Assembly: GCF_000585255.1 (NCBI RefSeq)
Contig: NZ_JANL01000042.1
Coordinates: 1-64,000 of the forward strand
From: Alkalibacterium sp. AK22
GTDB lineage: Bacteria > Bacillota > Bacilli > Lactobacillales > Carnobacteriaceae_A
Length of the DNA: 64,000 bases
Direction: 5' to 3'
The notes below the pieces were generated by a model. The model did not search any database. It saw nothing but the letters and a program-made list of their open reading frames with translations, and had not been told where the DNA came from. Below are positions 18,573 to 27,397 of this stretch, in pieces. The position numbers and the translations under genes are program-made. The stretch's first letter is position 1. Every line of letters begins with the position of its first letter.

Positions 18573-19683
18573 TCAGTTAACACAGGAACAAATTGATGCC
18601 ATGCTTAATGGTGGTACAGATGATGCTTCAGAGGCGGAATCTCCTACAGACAAATTAAGCCAAGACGTCAAGGATATTATCGGAGAAGTGGGAAATATTT
18701 CCATGTCCCAGGCCGCAACGACCTTATCGCAACTGCTGAATCGGGAAGTGAAAATCACCACACCCAAAGTTAGGGGCCTCACAATTAGTGAGATCGTTAG
18801 CGCCAGCGAAGTGCCCAAAGTCGTGACCAAGATTGATTTCAAGCAAGGACTGGTCGGCAGCAATATCCTGATGATTAAGATGGAAGATGCCAATGTCATT
18901 GCTGATTTGATGATGGGCAATGACGGGAAAGATGTTTCGGACAAGCCCTTTACTGAACTGGAGCTGAGTGCGGTATCGGAAGCCATGAACCAGATGATCG
19001 GTTCGGCGTCGACGGCAATGGCCACCATGTTCAGCAGACGGGTCGACATTTCACCACCCGATGTCAAGGAATGGCACAATCCGGACGAAGCCGCCATCGA
19101 CATGCCCAATCAGGATGAACTGGTCGCGACCATTGCATTCAATATGAGTGTCGACGGTCTAATCGACAGTGAGATCATGCAGGTCTTGCCGCTGGATACT
19201 GCGATGGAAATTGCGGATATCATGGTTGGCGATGAGGCGGAAGTCGTCTATGGACGAGAGGGTGTGCATGTCCAGCTTGCAGAGGAACCTGAAGCTCAGG
19301 CAGCTGAACCGGCAGTGGAAAAAAAAGCTGAAGAACAGCCGGCTGTTTCAGCAGATACTGTCTCTGTGCAGAAGCCTAAATTCCAGGATCTGACCCCGAA
19401 CAACGACAAGCATGCCCCGCGCAATCTGGATCTGATTATGGACGTGCCGCTGGATTTCAGCGTTGTTCTGGGCAAAAGCCGCAAAACGATCAAGGATATC
19501 TTGTCTCTAAGCACCGGCTCCGTTGTGGAACTGGATAAAATGACAGACGAGCCGCTTGAAATTTATGTTAACGGTAAACTGATTGCGGAAGGTGAAGTCG
19601 TAGTCATTAACGAAAGCTTCGGCATCCGTATCACCAACATCTTAAGCAAAGAACAGCGTGTCCGTCATTTAAACAAAGACTGA
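18565..19683 (+). CDS. fliY: Flagellar switch phosphatase FliY (FliN fused to CheC-like domain)
   Basis: FliY combines a CheY-P phosphatase with the FliN ring subunit, as in Bacillus. The start MSDQLTQEQIDAMLNGG resembles the FliM CheY-P-binding peptide. Two phosphatase helices carry ExxN (DIIGEVGNISM and SAVSEAMNQM). A low-complexity Ala/Glu linker lies near residues 240-270. The C terminus is a FliN domain (LDLIMDVPLDFSVVLGKS). I chose ATG 18565, nine bases after GGGAGGAG, rather than GTG 18559. A terminator follows at once. Confidence 0.95.
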   Translation: MSDQLTQEQIDAMLNGGTDDASEAESPTDKLSQDVKDIIGEVGNISMSQAATTLSQLLNREVKITTPKVRGLTISEIVSASEVPKVVTKIDFKQGLVGSNILMIKMEDANVIADLMMGNDGKDVSDKPFTELELSAVSEAMNQMIGSASTAMATMFSRRVDISPPDVKEWHNPDEAAIDMPNQDELVATIAFNMSVDGLIDSEIMQVLPLDTAMEIADIMVGDEAEVVYGREGVHVQLAEEPEAQAAEPAVEKKAEEQPAVSADTVSVQKPKFQDLTPNNDKHAPRNLDLIMDVPLDFSVVLGKSRKTIKDILSLSTGSVVELDKMTDEPLEIYVNGKLIAEGEVVVINESFGIRITNILSKEQRVRHLNKD

Positions 19684-19693
19684 TTCAAGAGGG

Positions 19694-19720
19694 AAAAGCA
19701 GGAGAAATCCTGCTTTTTTT
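19694..19720 (+). terminator. Intrinsic terminator of the chemotaxis-fliM-fliY operon
   Basis: AAAGCAGGA pairs with TCCTGCTTT around a GAAA tetraloop and is followed by a run of T. Confidence 0.85.
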
Positions 19721-20141
19721 GCTTTATAGAGTATATAAGGGGGAAGCTGGCTCATCCATTTTTTCGATTTTATATCGGCTTTCAGCTGTGGGGACTCTGG
19801 TCTAGTTTGTGCTGATCAAAAAGGCGAAACTCAATCGTGTGATCGAAAAGTTGAGTGCGTCTGTCGAACCCTAGCCTAGACTGAACTTTATGATGCGATT
19901 ATGCAGTTTAAAAGACAACGAAGTTCTAGACTATATAATTTAGAGGCATTGTTTAGTTCAGGCAGAGAAGTTTAAAGACAACTCAAGGCCCAAGCAGCGG
20001 TTCTCGGGCAACTGCTACTTTCTGATATGTATTCAATCCAGTCAGTCTCTGTTCAGTCACAACTATCGTGAATAGACGGGTTACATCAAGGGGATGAATC
20101 AGATATACTGAAAAGTGTTCAGCTTAATCTGACAAAACAGC

Positions 20142-20169
20142 TTAATTTTTGAGGATAAGCTCCGATAAT
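20142..20169 (+). promoter_or_regulatory. SigD-type promoter of flgM-flgN-flgK-flgL
   Basis: TTAA (20142-20145), 16-base spacer, CCGATAAT (20162-20169). The start codon of flgM is about 60 bases beyond the expected transcription start. Confidence 0.85.
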
Positions 20170-20236
20170 AAGATTAGAGACACGTGTTCTGAGCTTTCAA
20201 ACAGTTCAAGCCGTGATGTACAGGTAAGGAGAGTGT

Positions 20237-20521
20237 ATGAAAATGAAAATAAATAAATATACTAGCGTGGTTTCTTCCGTAAACCAGGCCAAGCAAGTTA
20301 AAAAAGAAACAACAAAGGAAACGGCAAAAACGCAATCTAAAGAAGCGGTTCAGGTCAGCATCTCAGCTGAAGCGAAAGCGCTGCTTGAAGCAAATAAGCC
20401 CGCTTTTTCCGAACGGGTGAATGGCATCAAACAGGCTATTCAAAACGGGGAGTATGAAGTGGACGCCAGTAAAATCACGGAAGGCCTAGTAAAAACCCTC
20501 CAGGAACAGAAGGAGCAGTAA
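20237..20521 (+). CDS. flgM: Anti-sigma factor FlgM
   Basis: FlgM holds the flagellar sigma factor inactive until it is exported through the finished hook-basal body. The 94-residue protein has a disordered, Lys/Thr-rich N-terminal half and a C-terminal half typical of FlgM (VQVSISAEAKALLEA, then RVNGIKQAIQNGEYEVD). AAGGAGAG precedes the ATG. It sits behind a SigD promoter, giving the usual negative feedback on its own target. Confidence 0.92.
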   Translation: MKMKINKYTSVVSSVNQAKQVKKETTKETAKTQSKEAVQVSISAEAKALLEANKPAFSERVNGIKQAIQNGEYEVDASKITEGLVKTLQEQKEQ

Positions 20522-20527
20522 AAGACC

Positions 20528-20893
20528 ATGACTAAAACAGAACAGGTAATTGACCAGTTGACCCAACTAAAAAAATTGCTAGAAAAAGAAAAAGCGATTC
20601 TGATCAATAATCAGGGCAGTGAACTAGCCCAAGTGCTTCGTGAAAAAGAAGAGCTGCTGGTGTCCTTGTCTGCTTTCAGTGAAGAAGGAGTGGACCTAAA
20701 GCAGCTCAGTTCTCTGTCGAGAGAAGTCAAGGCGCTTCAGGAGACTAACCTGATGCTGACGGAGCAGTCGATCCGCTATACGGAGACGATGCTTGAGCAT
20801 ATCAAGAAATCGGCCAAGCAGAACCATACTTATTCAAAAAAAGGCACGTTTGACCAGACTAAAAAGAGTGCCCTTGTCGATCAATCACTTTAA
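20528..20893 (+). CDS. flgN: FlgN-like export chaperone for hook-filament junction proteins
   Basis: A 121-residue, mostly helical, highly charged protein between flgM and flgK, the standard position of flgN. It has the expected KLLEKEKAIL start and a central helix containing LREKEELLVSLSAF. FlgN proteins bind the C termini of FlgK and FlgL and bring them to the export gate. Sequence conservation in this family is low, so the call rests largely on position and length. Confidence 0.8.
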   Translation: MTKTEQVIDQLTQLKKLLEKEKAILINNQGSELAQVLREKEELLVSLSAFSEEGVDLKQLSSLSREVKALQETNLMLTEQSIRYTETMLEHIKKSAKQNHTYSKKGTFDQTKKSALVDQSL

Positions 20894-20905
20894 GGAGCAA
20901 AGCAG

Positions 20906-22408
20906 ATGACTGGATTATTTGGAACATTAAATACGGCAACAAAAGGTTTAAATGCGCAGCAGACCGCCCTGCAGACAATTGGGCACAATGTGGCGAATGC
21001 CAACACACCGGGTTACACCAGACAGCGCGTCACCATGCAGGCGGATATCGCCCAAAGCGTGCCGGGAGTTGGACAGATCGGTACCGGTGTTCGAGTCAGC
21101 AACATTGACCGCGTCAGTGACCAGTACGTGAACACCCAGCTGAGAGAAGCACAGTCGACAACGAAAAAACACGAGTCCCTTTCGGACATTATCGGACAGC
21201 TTGAAGCCACTTTTAATGAACCGTCTGATTCAGGCCTCTCCAATCAGATCTCTGAAGTCTTCAATGCCTGGAACTACCTGGCGTCAAACCCCGAACAGAC
21301 GTCGGCCCGAACGATGCTGGTCCAAACGTCAGAAACCTTTACGGATACCGTTCACCACATGTCCCAATCTATGGATAGCTTACATAAAGCCACACTAAAT
21401 GAACTGGATAAATCAGCTCTGGACGCCAACTCGACCTTAAAGCAGCTGGAAAACTTGAACCATCAGATCTGGCAGGCATCCGTCAGAGGCTTCACTCCAA
21501 ACGATCTGCTTGACCGTCAGGATCAGCTCTTAAACGACCTGGCAGGTAAAGTCGATTTAACCGTCGAAAGAGACCGGTTCAACCGGGTTTCCGTGGATGT
21601 TGCCGGAACGACCGTCCTGGACAGTTCTTCCAGAAAGGAACTAGCGGTCGTGACAGCCCAAAATGATGCAGGACAACCGGTTCTTGGCAGTAAAGAAGTA
21701 CTGGAAGGCACGGAATTAAAAGTTGGAAGTATCGTAATCAAGGATCCTGAATCAGGAGCGGTCACAGGCTTTGAGCCAACGTCCGGTTCTATGAGAGGAA
21801 CACAGGAAGCGCTGGAAGTGATTTCCGATATGCAAGCAGGCCTGGATGATTTTGCCTTCAGCTTTGCTAAAGCCGTCAATACCATCCATAGTGGAGGAAA
21901 CAATGAAAACGGACAAGTCTTCTTTGAAGAACTGACTGAAAAAGCAGGCGCAGCTTCAAGCATCCGCACGAGTCAGGTTTTAAGACAGGATCCGGACAAG
22001 GTGGTTTCGGGCAAGAGTCTGGATAATGAATATGTCGGCGACGGCTCCAGAGCGCAGGCCATTGCTCAGCTGCAGTACCAGTCCTTATCTACGAATTTTG
22101 ATGCATCCATCTACAATGAAGACACAATGCAGTTCACCAACAGCTCAACTGGCTCTACCTTATTCGGCCGCTATAACAGTATGGTGACGGATATGGGAAT
22201 CATCAAGCAGCAGGAAGATAACATGCTGGAGACCCAGCAGGCACTGACCCATCTGCTGACTCAGCGCCGTGAATCGATTTCCGGTGTCGATATCAACGAT
22301 GAAGTGGTCGATATGATCAAATATTCCAGCGCTTTTCAGGCCAACTCACGGGTATTGCAGACGATAGCTGACATGCTCGATACATTAATCAACAGAACAG
22401 GAGTCTAA
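20906..22408 (+). CDS. flgK: Hook-filament junction protein FlgK (HAP1)
   Basis: FlgK forms the first junction zone between hook and filament. The N terminus has the axial-protein signature ATKGLNAQQTALQTIGHNVA and NANTPGYTRQRV. The C terminus has the matching coiled region (VDMIKYSSAFQANSRVLQTI). The 500-residue length is normal. AAGGAG precedes the ATG. flgL starts two bases after its stop. Confidence 0.96.
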   Translation: MTGLFGTLNTATKGLNAQQTALQTIGHNVANANTPGYTRQRVTMQADIAQSVPGVGQIGTGVRVSNIDRVSDQYVNTQLREAQSTTKKHESLSDIIGQLEATFNEPSDSGLSNQISEVFNAWNYLASNPEQTSARTMLVQTSETFTDTVHHMSQSMDSLHKATLNELDKSALDANSTLKQLENLNHQIWQASVRGFTPNDLLDRQDQLLNDLAGKVDLTVERDRFNRVSVDVAGTTVLDSSSRKELAVVTAQNDAGQPVLGSKEVLEGTELKVGSIVIKDPESGAVTGFEPTSGSMRGTQEALEVISDMQAGLDDFAFSFAKAVNTIHSGGNNENGQVFFEELTEKAGAASSIRTSQVLRQDPDKVVSGKSLDNEYVGDGSRAQAIAQLQYQSLSTNFDASIYNEDTMQFTNSSTGSTLFGRYNSMVTDMGIIKQQEDNMLETQQALTHLLTQRRESISGVDINDEVVDMIKYSSAFQANSRVLQTIADMLDTLINRTGV

Positions 22409-22410
22409 TC

Positions 22411-23331
22411 ATGAGAATAACCAACTCCCTGATGTCACAGAGTTTCCTAAACAATCTCAATAAAAATTCCAAAAGCGTGTTCAAGTATCAGGAACAGCTG
22501 TCATCAATGAAACAAGTCAGCCGTCCCAGCGATGATCCGCTCAAAGTATCTAAAATACTGGATCTGAAAAACGAACTGAAACAGAATACGCAGTACAAAA
22601 CAACAATCAACGATGCCATCGACTTCACTAACGTCCAAGATGCGGCACTGGCCAGTGCGACCAACTCTTTGCAGCGTATCTCTTCACTGACCCAGCAGGC
22701 CGCCAACGGCACTTACAACAGCCAGGACCGTCAGGCCATCAAGACGGAAATAGAAAACGAAGTGGAGTCCATGCTGGATGCTCTTAACACCAACTTTGGT
22801 GGCCGCTACATTTTTGGCGGTCAGAAAAGTACAGAAAAGCCTTTCACTATAAATAAAGACGCTGGCCAGTTTACTATCGAATATTCTGGTACAGACAGTG
22901 AAATAAACGGCAATACAACTAAAGAAATTGCCCGGGGAGTTAGCGTGGACCTGCAGACAGATGGAAAGCGTCTGTTTGAACCTAAGGGTGTAGAAGGAAA
23001 TATAAGCACTGTGCTGAATGATCTGTTCAGCGCTCTTAATGAAGATGACACGCAAGCACTGGGAGGTCAGTCACTGAAAAAGATTGAGAAGCTGATTGAT
23101 AATACCGTAAACTTGAGAACAAACATTGGAGCAATTCATAACCGACTCTCAGCAGCTAGAGACCGGAATGAATCAGAGTATTTAAACCTTGAAACCTCAC
23201 TTTCCAACACGCAGGATATTGACCTGGCAGAAACGTACATGCAGTACTCCATGCAGATGGTCTCTTATCAGGCATCCATGAACATGGGCACACGCATCTT
23301 ACAGACGAACATACTGGATTACGTCAGATAG
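22411..23331 (+). CDS. flgL: Hook-filament junction protein FlgL (HAP3)
   Basis: FlgL forms the second junction layer beneath the filament. The N terminus reads MRITNSLMSQSFLNNLNKN, followed by SRPSDDPLKVSKILDLKNEL. The C terminus is flagellin-like (DLAETYMQYSMQMVSYQASM). The 306-residue length is typical. In Bacillus the genes fliW and csrA lie between flgL and flagellin; here a terminator and the hag promoter follow directly. Confidence 0.95.
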   Translation: MRITNSLMSQSFLNNLNKNSKSVFKYQEQLSSMKQVSRPSDDPLKVSKILDLKNELKQNTQYKTTINDAIDFTNVQDAALASATNSLQRISSLTQQAANGTYNSQDRQAIKTEIENEVESMLDALNTNFGGRYIFGGQKSTEKPFTINKDAGQFTIEYSGTDSEINGNTTKEIARGVSVDLQTDGKRLFEPKGVEGNISTVLNDLFSALNEDDTQALGGQSLKKIEKLIDNTVNLRTNIGAIHNRLSAARDRNESEYLNLETSLSNTQDIDLAETYMQYSMQMVSYQASMNMGTRILQTNILDYVR

Positions 23332-23336
23332 TTTAG

Positions 23337-23370
23337 AAGAACTGAAGCATAAAGCTTCAGTTCTTTTTTT
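23337..23370 (+). terminator. Intrinsic terminator after flgL
   Basis: GAACTGAAGC (23339-23348) pairs with GCTTCAGTTC (23354-23363), extended by AA/TT, around ATAAA. A run of seven T follows. Confidence 0.9.
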
Positions 23371-23393
23371 GTAAAAAAAGTTTTGAAAAAGAC

Positions 23394-23421
23394 TTAACAT
23401 AAACAGAGGTCTTCCGATAGT
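23394..23421 (+). promoter_or_regulatory. SigD-type promoter of flagellin
   Basis: TTAA (23394-23397), 16-base spacer, CCGATAGT (23414-23421), about 50 bases before the hag start. A TAAA also occurs at 23400-23403 but gives a spacer of only 10 bases. Confidence 0.9.
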
Positions 23422-23471
23422 AAGAGTAGAAGGCAATCAGCCTTAAAAAAAAATAATGGAGGAACACAACT

Positions 23472-24329
23472 ATGCGTATTAACACTAACACAGCAGCTAT
23501 GAATACATACTCTCGTCTGACATCAGCTCAGGGTAGCCAAGCAAATTCATTAGCTAAATTATCATCAGGACTAAGAATCAACAAAGCAGGGGACGACGCT
23601 GCGGGACTGTCTATCTCAGAAAAAATGCGTAACCAGATCTCAGGTCTGAAACAGGCAACTCGTAATGCTCAGGATGGAATTTCTTTGATCCAAACAGCTG
23701 AAGGTGCATTGAACGAAACTCATTCAATTCTTAACCGTATGCGTGACTTATCTGTACAGGCAGCAAATGGTACAAACAGTGGTGACGACTTATCGGCAAT
23801 TCAAGATGAGTTATCAGCACTGACAACAGAAATTGATAGAATCGCTGAAACAACTCAATTTAATACTAAGTCACTATTGAGTGCTGACGGAACAGTTTCT
23901 TTACAAATCGGGTCAAATACTAGTGCTGAGGATTCTATTGATGTTCAATTAAAAGATATGTCCGTTTCTGGTTTAGGATTTGAAGCAGATGGTTCCGATA
24001 TTGAATTGGTAGATGCTACTGACCCTGACAATATCATAATTAATGCAGGTGCTGCTAACGATTTAACTGACAAGATTGATGCTGCAATTACATCCGTTTC
24101 TAAACAACGTTCTGAACTTGGTGCTACTCAAAACCGTCTGGAACACACAATTAACAACCTAACCACAACACGTGAAAACTTGTCTGAAGCAAATTCACGT
24201 ATCCGTGACGTTGATATGGCTGAAGAAATGATGGAATTCACTAAGAATAACATCCTTTCTCAAGCATCTACAGCTATGCTTGCACAAGCAAACCAAATGC
24301 CACAAGGTGTCCTGCAACTTCTGGGATAA
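23472..24329 (+). CDS. hag: Flagellin
   Basis: The filament subunit, exported by the flagellar system. The N-terminal D0/D1 half (MRINTNTAAMNTYSRLTSA, then GLRINKAGDDAAGLSISEKM) and C-terminal half (RDVDMAEEMMEFTKNNILSQ, ending PQGVLQLLG) are fully typical. The middle is short, so at 285 residues the protein has little D2/D3 surface domain. TGGAGG precedes the ATG. The gene is bounded by its own SigD promoter and a terminator, giving a monocistronic late gene. Confidence 0.97.
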   Translation: MRINTNTAAMNTYSRLTSAQGSQANSLAKLSSGLRINKAGDDAAGLSISEKMRNQISGLKQATRNAQDGISLIQTAEGALNETHSILNRMRDLSVQAANGTNSGDDLSAIQDELSALTTEIDRIAETTQFNTKSLLSADGTVSLQIGSNTSAEDSIDVQLKDMSVSGLGFEADGSDIELVDATDPDNIIINAGAANDLTDKIDAAITSVSKQRSELGATQNRLEHTINNLTTTRENLSEANSRIRDVDMAEEMMEFTKNNILSQASTAMLAQANQMPQGVLQLLG

Positions 24330-24362
24330 TATCCTTACTGGGTATAGTGTTTCATATTTTGT

Positions 24363-24399
24363 CAGAACCGGAGCGGTGGTTGCTGCTTCGGTTCTGTTT
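24363..24399 (+). terminator. Probable terminator after flagellin
   Basis: CAGAACCG (24363-24370) pairs with CGGTTCTG (24389-24396), with further inner pairing. The T run is short, so readthrough into flaG-fliD is possible; no separate promoter for flaG was seen. Confidence 0.6.
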
Positions 24400-24443
24400 A
24401 CATAGGCAAGGTGTTGTATTTAAAACTTGAAGGAGCTAAAGGT

Positions 24444-24827
24444 ATGGGTCAGCGTATAGAGTCCATTGATGCAATTAAAACGATCGACCGGGTTTTACAT
24501 TCAAACAAAAGTGCGGTATCCTATTCGGGAGACAGACATGTGGAAGAAATCAAAGCTATTGAAGGTATTGATTTCTCAGGGGATTTTGTGCAGCAAAGAC
24601 CGTCTAATGCCCAAGTACATAAATGGGTAAACGAAGCTGAAAATGTGGTACAAAGAGTGAATGCTCAGCTGACCTTTAAGGTTCATGAAGGTACGGGACG
24701 CACTTTAGTCCAGTTGGTGGAAAAAAATACAGAAGAAGTATTGAGAGAAATTCCGCCTGAAAAGATGCTGGATGTGATTGCAGGAATCTGGCAGTGGTCA
24801 GGAATAACCGTAGACAGATTGGAGTAA
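24444..24827 (+). CDS. flaG: FlaG family protein
   Basis: A 127-residue protein whose C-terminal half matches FlaG (VNAQLTFKVHEGTGR, then VEKNTEEVLREIPPEKMLDV). FlaG proteins influence filament length in some species; the mechanism is unclear. It sits between flagellin and fliD, its usual place. ATG 24444 has AGGAG eight bases upstream, so I reject the upstream in-frame TTG at 24411. Confidence 0.88.
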   Translation: MGQRIESIDAIKTIDRVLHSNKSAVSYSGDRHVEEIKAIEGIDFSGDFVQQRPSNAQVHKWVNEAENVVQRVNAQLTFKVHEGTGRTLVQLVEKNTEEVLREIPPEKMLDVIAGIWQWSGITVDRLE

Positions 24828-24832
24828 TATAA

Positions 24833-26242
24833 ATGAGCGACATGAGAATGATGGGTGCCTTTTCAGGCATCGATATGAGTATGATTGAAAAAATAATGGA
24901 GGCCGAAGCGGCTAAAGGCGTCCGTTTTACCCAGCAAAAAGAACAGTACACCAAGTCTCAAAATGCCTGGAGAGACATGAACACCCGCCTGGATTCTCTC
25001 TATAAGCGTCTGGAGGATCTGCAGAAACCCGATACCTTTAACTCTAAAGCCGTTAATATGGCAGGTCCAGAAAACATTAAAGTTGAGGCTACAACTACTG
25101 CTGCAACAGGCAATTACCGGGTACAGGTACAGCAGCTGGCTACTCAGACCAGGTTGACGGGAAGTCGTGTCGATACTGGGGGAGATATTCGCTCTGCACT
25201 CAGTAAAAGCGGCACACTGGAATTGAATCTGGACAATGATCGTACATTTTCTATCGATATTACAGAAGAAGACAGCTTGCGTTCCATCAGCGAAAAAATA
25301 AACAGCTCGACAGATGATACAGGGATTCGTTCCTCCATCGTCGATAACCGCCTCATCCTGAGTCATATTGAATATGGTGAAAAGAGCCTTAGTGTCGGAG
25401 GAAATCTTGCTGATGATCTGGGTTTTAATGGAGTAACGGCTGATATCGGGCGCACAGCGCGCTTTACGATTGACGGTCTGGAAATTGAACGTTCGTCTAA
25501 CATCATTGATGATGTGATCGATGGCACAACATTTACATTGACCAATGTGCACAGCGGAAGCGAATCAACACTCGTATCGGTGACAGAAAATCTGGATAAA
25601 GCCGCTGAGGCGATGCAGAAATTTGTCGAGCAGTACAATTCGACACAAAACTTTATCAAGTCACAGCTGAGCGTTGGAGATCCCTCAGCTTCCGGGAATC
25701 AGACCGGTACATTAGTTGGTGACGGAACGCTCATGCGTTTGCAGTCAACTTTGAGGTCGAAATTGACCAGTCAAGAATCACATGGGACTTCCATCAAGGG
25801 CCTTCAGGATTTAGGAATAACCGTAGATCGCAGTGGTACGGCCTCTTTTGACCGATCCATACTAGACACCAAAATCAGAGATAATCCTAATGAAGTTGGC
25901 CAATTTTTCTCTTCTTCTGAACGTATCAGTGAAGAAACTACTGATGAAGAGGGCAATGCAATATCTTCTACTCGTACAGAACGCAAAGGTTTTTCTCAGG
26001 ATATGCGATCTTTCGTCAACCAGTATATCTCCAGCTCCAACGGAATCATCAAGTCCAGACGCGATACATATGACCGGATGATCCGGGATGTGAACCAGCG
26101 TATCGAACGCTTTGAGGAACGTTTGGAGATGAGAAAAGACCGATATATCCGTCAGTTTTCTGCTTTAGATACAGCAATGATGCAGGCGGAATCCCAGATG
26201 GACTTTATGTTCAGTCAACTGGGAATGAACCAAGGGAAGTAA
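24833..26242 (+). CDS. fliD: Flagellar filament cap protein FliD (HAP2)
   Basis: FliD caps the filament and folds incoming flagellin. The N-terminal domain includes QLATQTRLTGSRVDTG and the FliD repeat DRTFSIDITEEDSLRSISEK. The C-terminal coiled coil includes RMIRDVNQRIERFEERLEMR and the usual end, AMMQAESQMDFMFSQLG. The 469-residue length is normal. GGAG precedes the ATG. Confidence 0.95.
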   Translation: MSDMRMMGAFSGIDMSMIEKIMEAEAAKGVRFTQQKEQYTKSQNAWRDMNTRLDSLYKRLEDLQKPDTFNSKAVNMAGPENIKVEATTTAATGNYRVQVQQLATQTRLTGSRVDTGGDIRSALSKSGTLELNLDNDRTFSIDITEEDSLRSISEKINSSTDDTGIRSSIVDNRLILSHIEYGEKSLSVGGNLADDLGFNGVTADIGRTARFTIDGLEIERSSNIIDDVIDGTTFTLTNVHSGSESTLVSVTENLDKAAEAMQKFVEQYNSTQNFIKSQLSVGDPSASGNQTGTLVGDGTLMRLQSTLRSKLTSQESHGTSIKGLQDLGITVDRSGTASFDRSILDTKIRDNPNEVGQFFSSSERISEETTDEEGNAISSTRTERKGFSQDMRSFVNQYISSSNGIIKSRRDTYDRMIRDVNQRIERFEERLEMRKDRYIRQFSALDTAMMQAESQMDFMFSQLGMNQGK

Positions 26243-26255
26243 GGAGGTCCTTTTA

Positions 26256-26621
26256 ATGGCAACCGAAATACCAACATTGTTCCAACAGAAAAAGGACTTT
26301 CTTGAAACGATGCTGGACCGTTTAGTCCTTTGGGACCAGACAGCTGATTCAGCTCATGCTGTACTCAAAGAAAATCAGCAAACGATTGAAGAGATCATTA
26401 AACTGGACAAGTCTTTGTCCGAAGAAGAACTGGCCCAGTTCACGAAAAGACACCGTCCGCTGATGGAACAGGTTATTGGGGTCCAGGAACAGCTGATCAA
26501 AGTTATCTGCGAAGAAAAAGAACAGTTGAATGACCAGATGAAACAAGTGAACCGTCGGGAGAAAGTGGTCAGTCACTATATGGATAAAGAAGAGTCGCTG
26601 TTTGTCGACCGTCAGGTATAG
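26256..26621 (+). CDS. Probable FliT-like flagellar chaperone
   Basis: A 121-residue, helical, highly charged protein placed between fliD and fliS. FliT proteins bind FliD and keep it export-competent. Here the evidence is size, predicted coiled helices (ENQQTIEEIIKL and VSHYMDKEESLF) and position; sequence alone is not diagnostic. The order fliD-(this)-fliS differs from the common fliD-fliS-fliT. AAGGAGG precedes the ATG. Confidence 0.55.
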   Translation: MATEIPTLFQQKKDFLETMLDRLVLWDQTADSAHAVLKENQQTIEEIIKLDKSLSEEELAQFTKRHRPLMEQVIGVQEQLIKVICEEKEQLNDQMKQVNRREKVVSHYMDKEESLFVDRQV

Positions 26622-26631
26622 GAGAGATAAA

Positions 26632-26997
26632 ATGAGTTATTCATCTGCTGCTAAAGTATATAAAAAGAATCAAATTGAAACAGCTTCACCCAAACAGCTC
26701 GTAGTCCTGCTTTATGAAGGAGCAATCAAGTTTATCCGATTGGCTGAACTGGCTGTTGAAAAAGAAGACTTCAATAAGGTAAATACTAACATGATCAAAG
26801 CACAGGATATTGTGACCGAACTGATGGTGTCACTGAATGACCAGAATGGGGAGAACCAGATCGCCAATGAACTGCAGGCGCTGTACTCGTACATACTGAC
26901 GCAACTCATTCAGGCCAATTTAAATAAAGACCAGTCAAAGATGTCAGAGATACGTCACCTGATGTCGGAATTATTGGAAGCATGGGCCAGCATTTGA
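26632..26997 (+). CDS. fliS: Flagellin export chaperone FliS
   Basis: FliS binds the flagellin C terminus and prevents polymerisation in the cytoplasm. The N-terminal YKKNQIETASPKQLVVLLYE and the following GAIKFIRLAE are diagnostic, and the 122-residue length fits. ATG 26632 follows GGAGAG closely; the in-frame GTG/ATG choices further upstream lack a site. The stop codon lies inside the terminator hairpin. Confidence 0.94.
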   Translation: MSYSSAAKVYKKNQIETASPKQLVVLLYEGAIKFIRLAELAVEKEDFNKVNTNMIKAQDIVTELMVSLNDQNGENQIANELQALYSYILTQLIQANLNKDQSKMSEIRHLMSELLEAWASI

Positions 26998-27010
26998 TGC
27001 TGGCTTTTTT
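26986..27010 (+). terminator. Intrinsic terminator overlapping the fliS stop codon
   Basis: GCCAGCAT (26986-26993) pairs with ATGCTGGC (26997-27004) around TTG and is followed by TTTTTT. The loop contains part of the TGA stop of fliS. Confidence 0.88.
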
Positions 27011-27100
27011 ATTTAGGGAATAAATATTAGATTATTAAAATTCGTTATATTTTGTAGTTAAGGATAATATATATGTAGAGGAGGTTCATTTAGAGGCATA

Positions 27101-27114
27101 AAATCGTACGATTT
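27101..27114. promoter_or_regulatory. Perfect 14-bp palindrome, possible operator
   Basis: AAATCGTACGATTT reads the same on both strands. It lies about 270 bases upstream of the candidate flgB promoter. Its regulator is unknown. Confidence 0.35.
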
Positions 27115-27133
27115 GAAGGCGTGTTCACAAAAA

Positions 27134-27174
27134 TGTCACAGATTATTTATGCATTTAGTTAAAATTTTGTGACA
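27134..27174. promoter_or_regulatory. Inverted repeat TGTCACA / TGTGACA
   Basis: TGTCACA (27134-27140) and TGTGACA (27168-27174) are inverted copies 27 bases apart, in A/T-rich context. A related TTCACA lies at 27124-27129. The pattern suggests a DNA-binding protein site; no regulator is assigned. Confidence 0.3.
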
Positions 27175-27368
27175 AAAAAATTAGTTCTAAATTAACATTA
27201 TACATCACAATACAATTCTATCAGAATGCCTATAAAACATTGTTTTGATAGCGATACAATAGACGAACATCTTTTATACAGAGTTACGATTGTGTTATAA
27301 ATACATCAAAAATTATAAATATCGAATTAAAGTCTTTAATCTTTACGTAATCTTTGCAAAAAAGGGTA

Positions 27369-27397
27369 TTGCGAGTATGTTAGTACTTATATAAAAT
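27369..27397 (+). promoter_or_regulatory. Candidate SigA promoter of the flgB-flhA early operon
   Basis: TTGCGA (27369-27374), 17-base spacer, TAAAAT (27392-27397), about 58 bases before flgB. No SigD-type CCGATA box occurs in this region, consistent with early-class expression. Confidence 0.5.

Larger units (their letters stand above)
19684..20236. other. Long noncoding stretch between fliY and flgM
   Basis: About 550 bases hold the fliY terminator, a TATAAT at 19934-19939 with no good -35 box, a small ACTCAA/TTGAGT dyad at 19829-19856, and the SigD promoter of flgM. No coding region with a ribosome site and no known structured RNA was recognised. Confidence 0.4.

Noticed and set aside
24863-25552. 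Long minus-strand open frame inside fliD
   Set aside because: It lies wholly within a well-supported fliD gene and has no recognisable domain.
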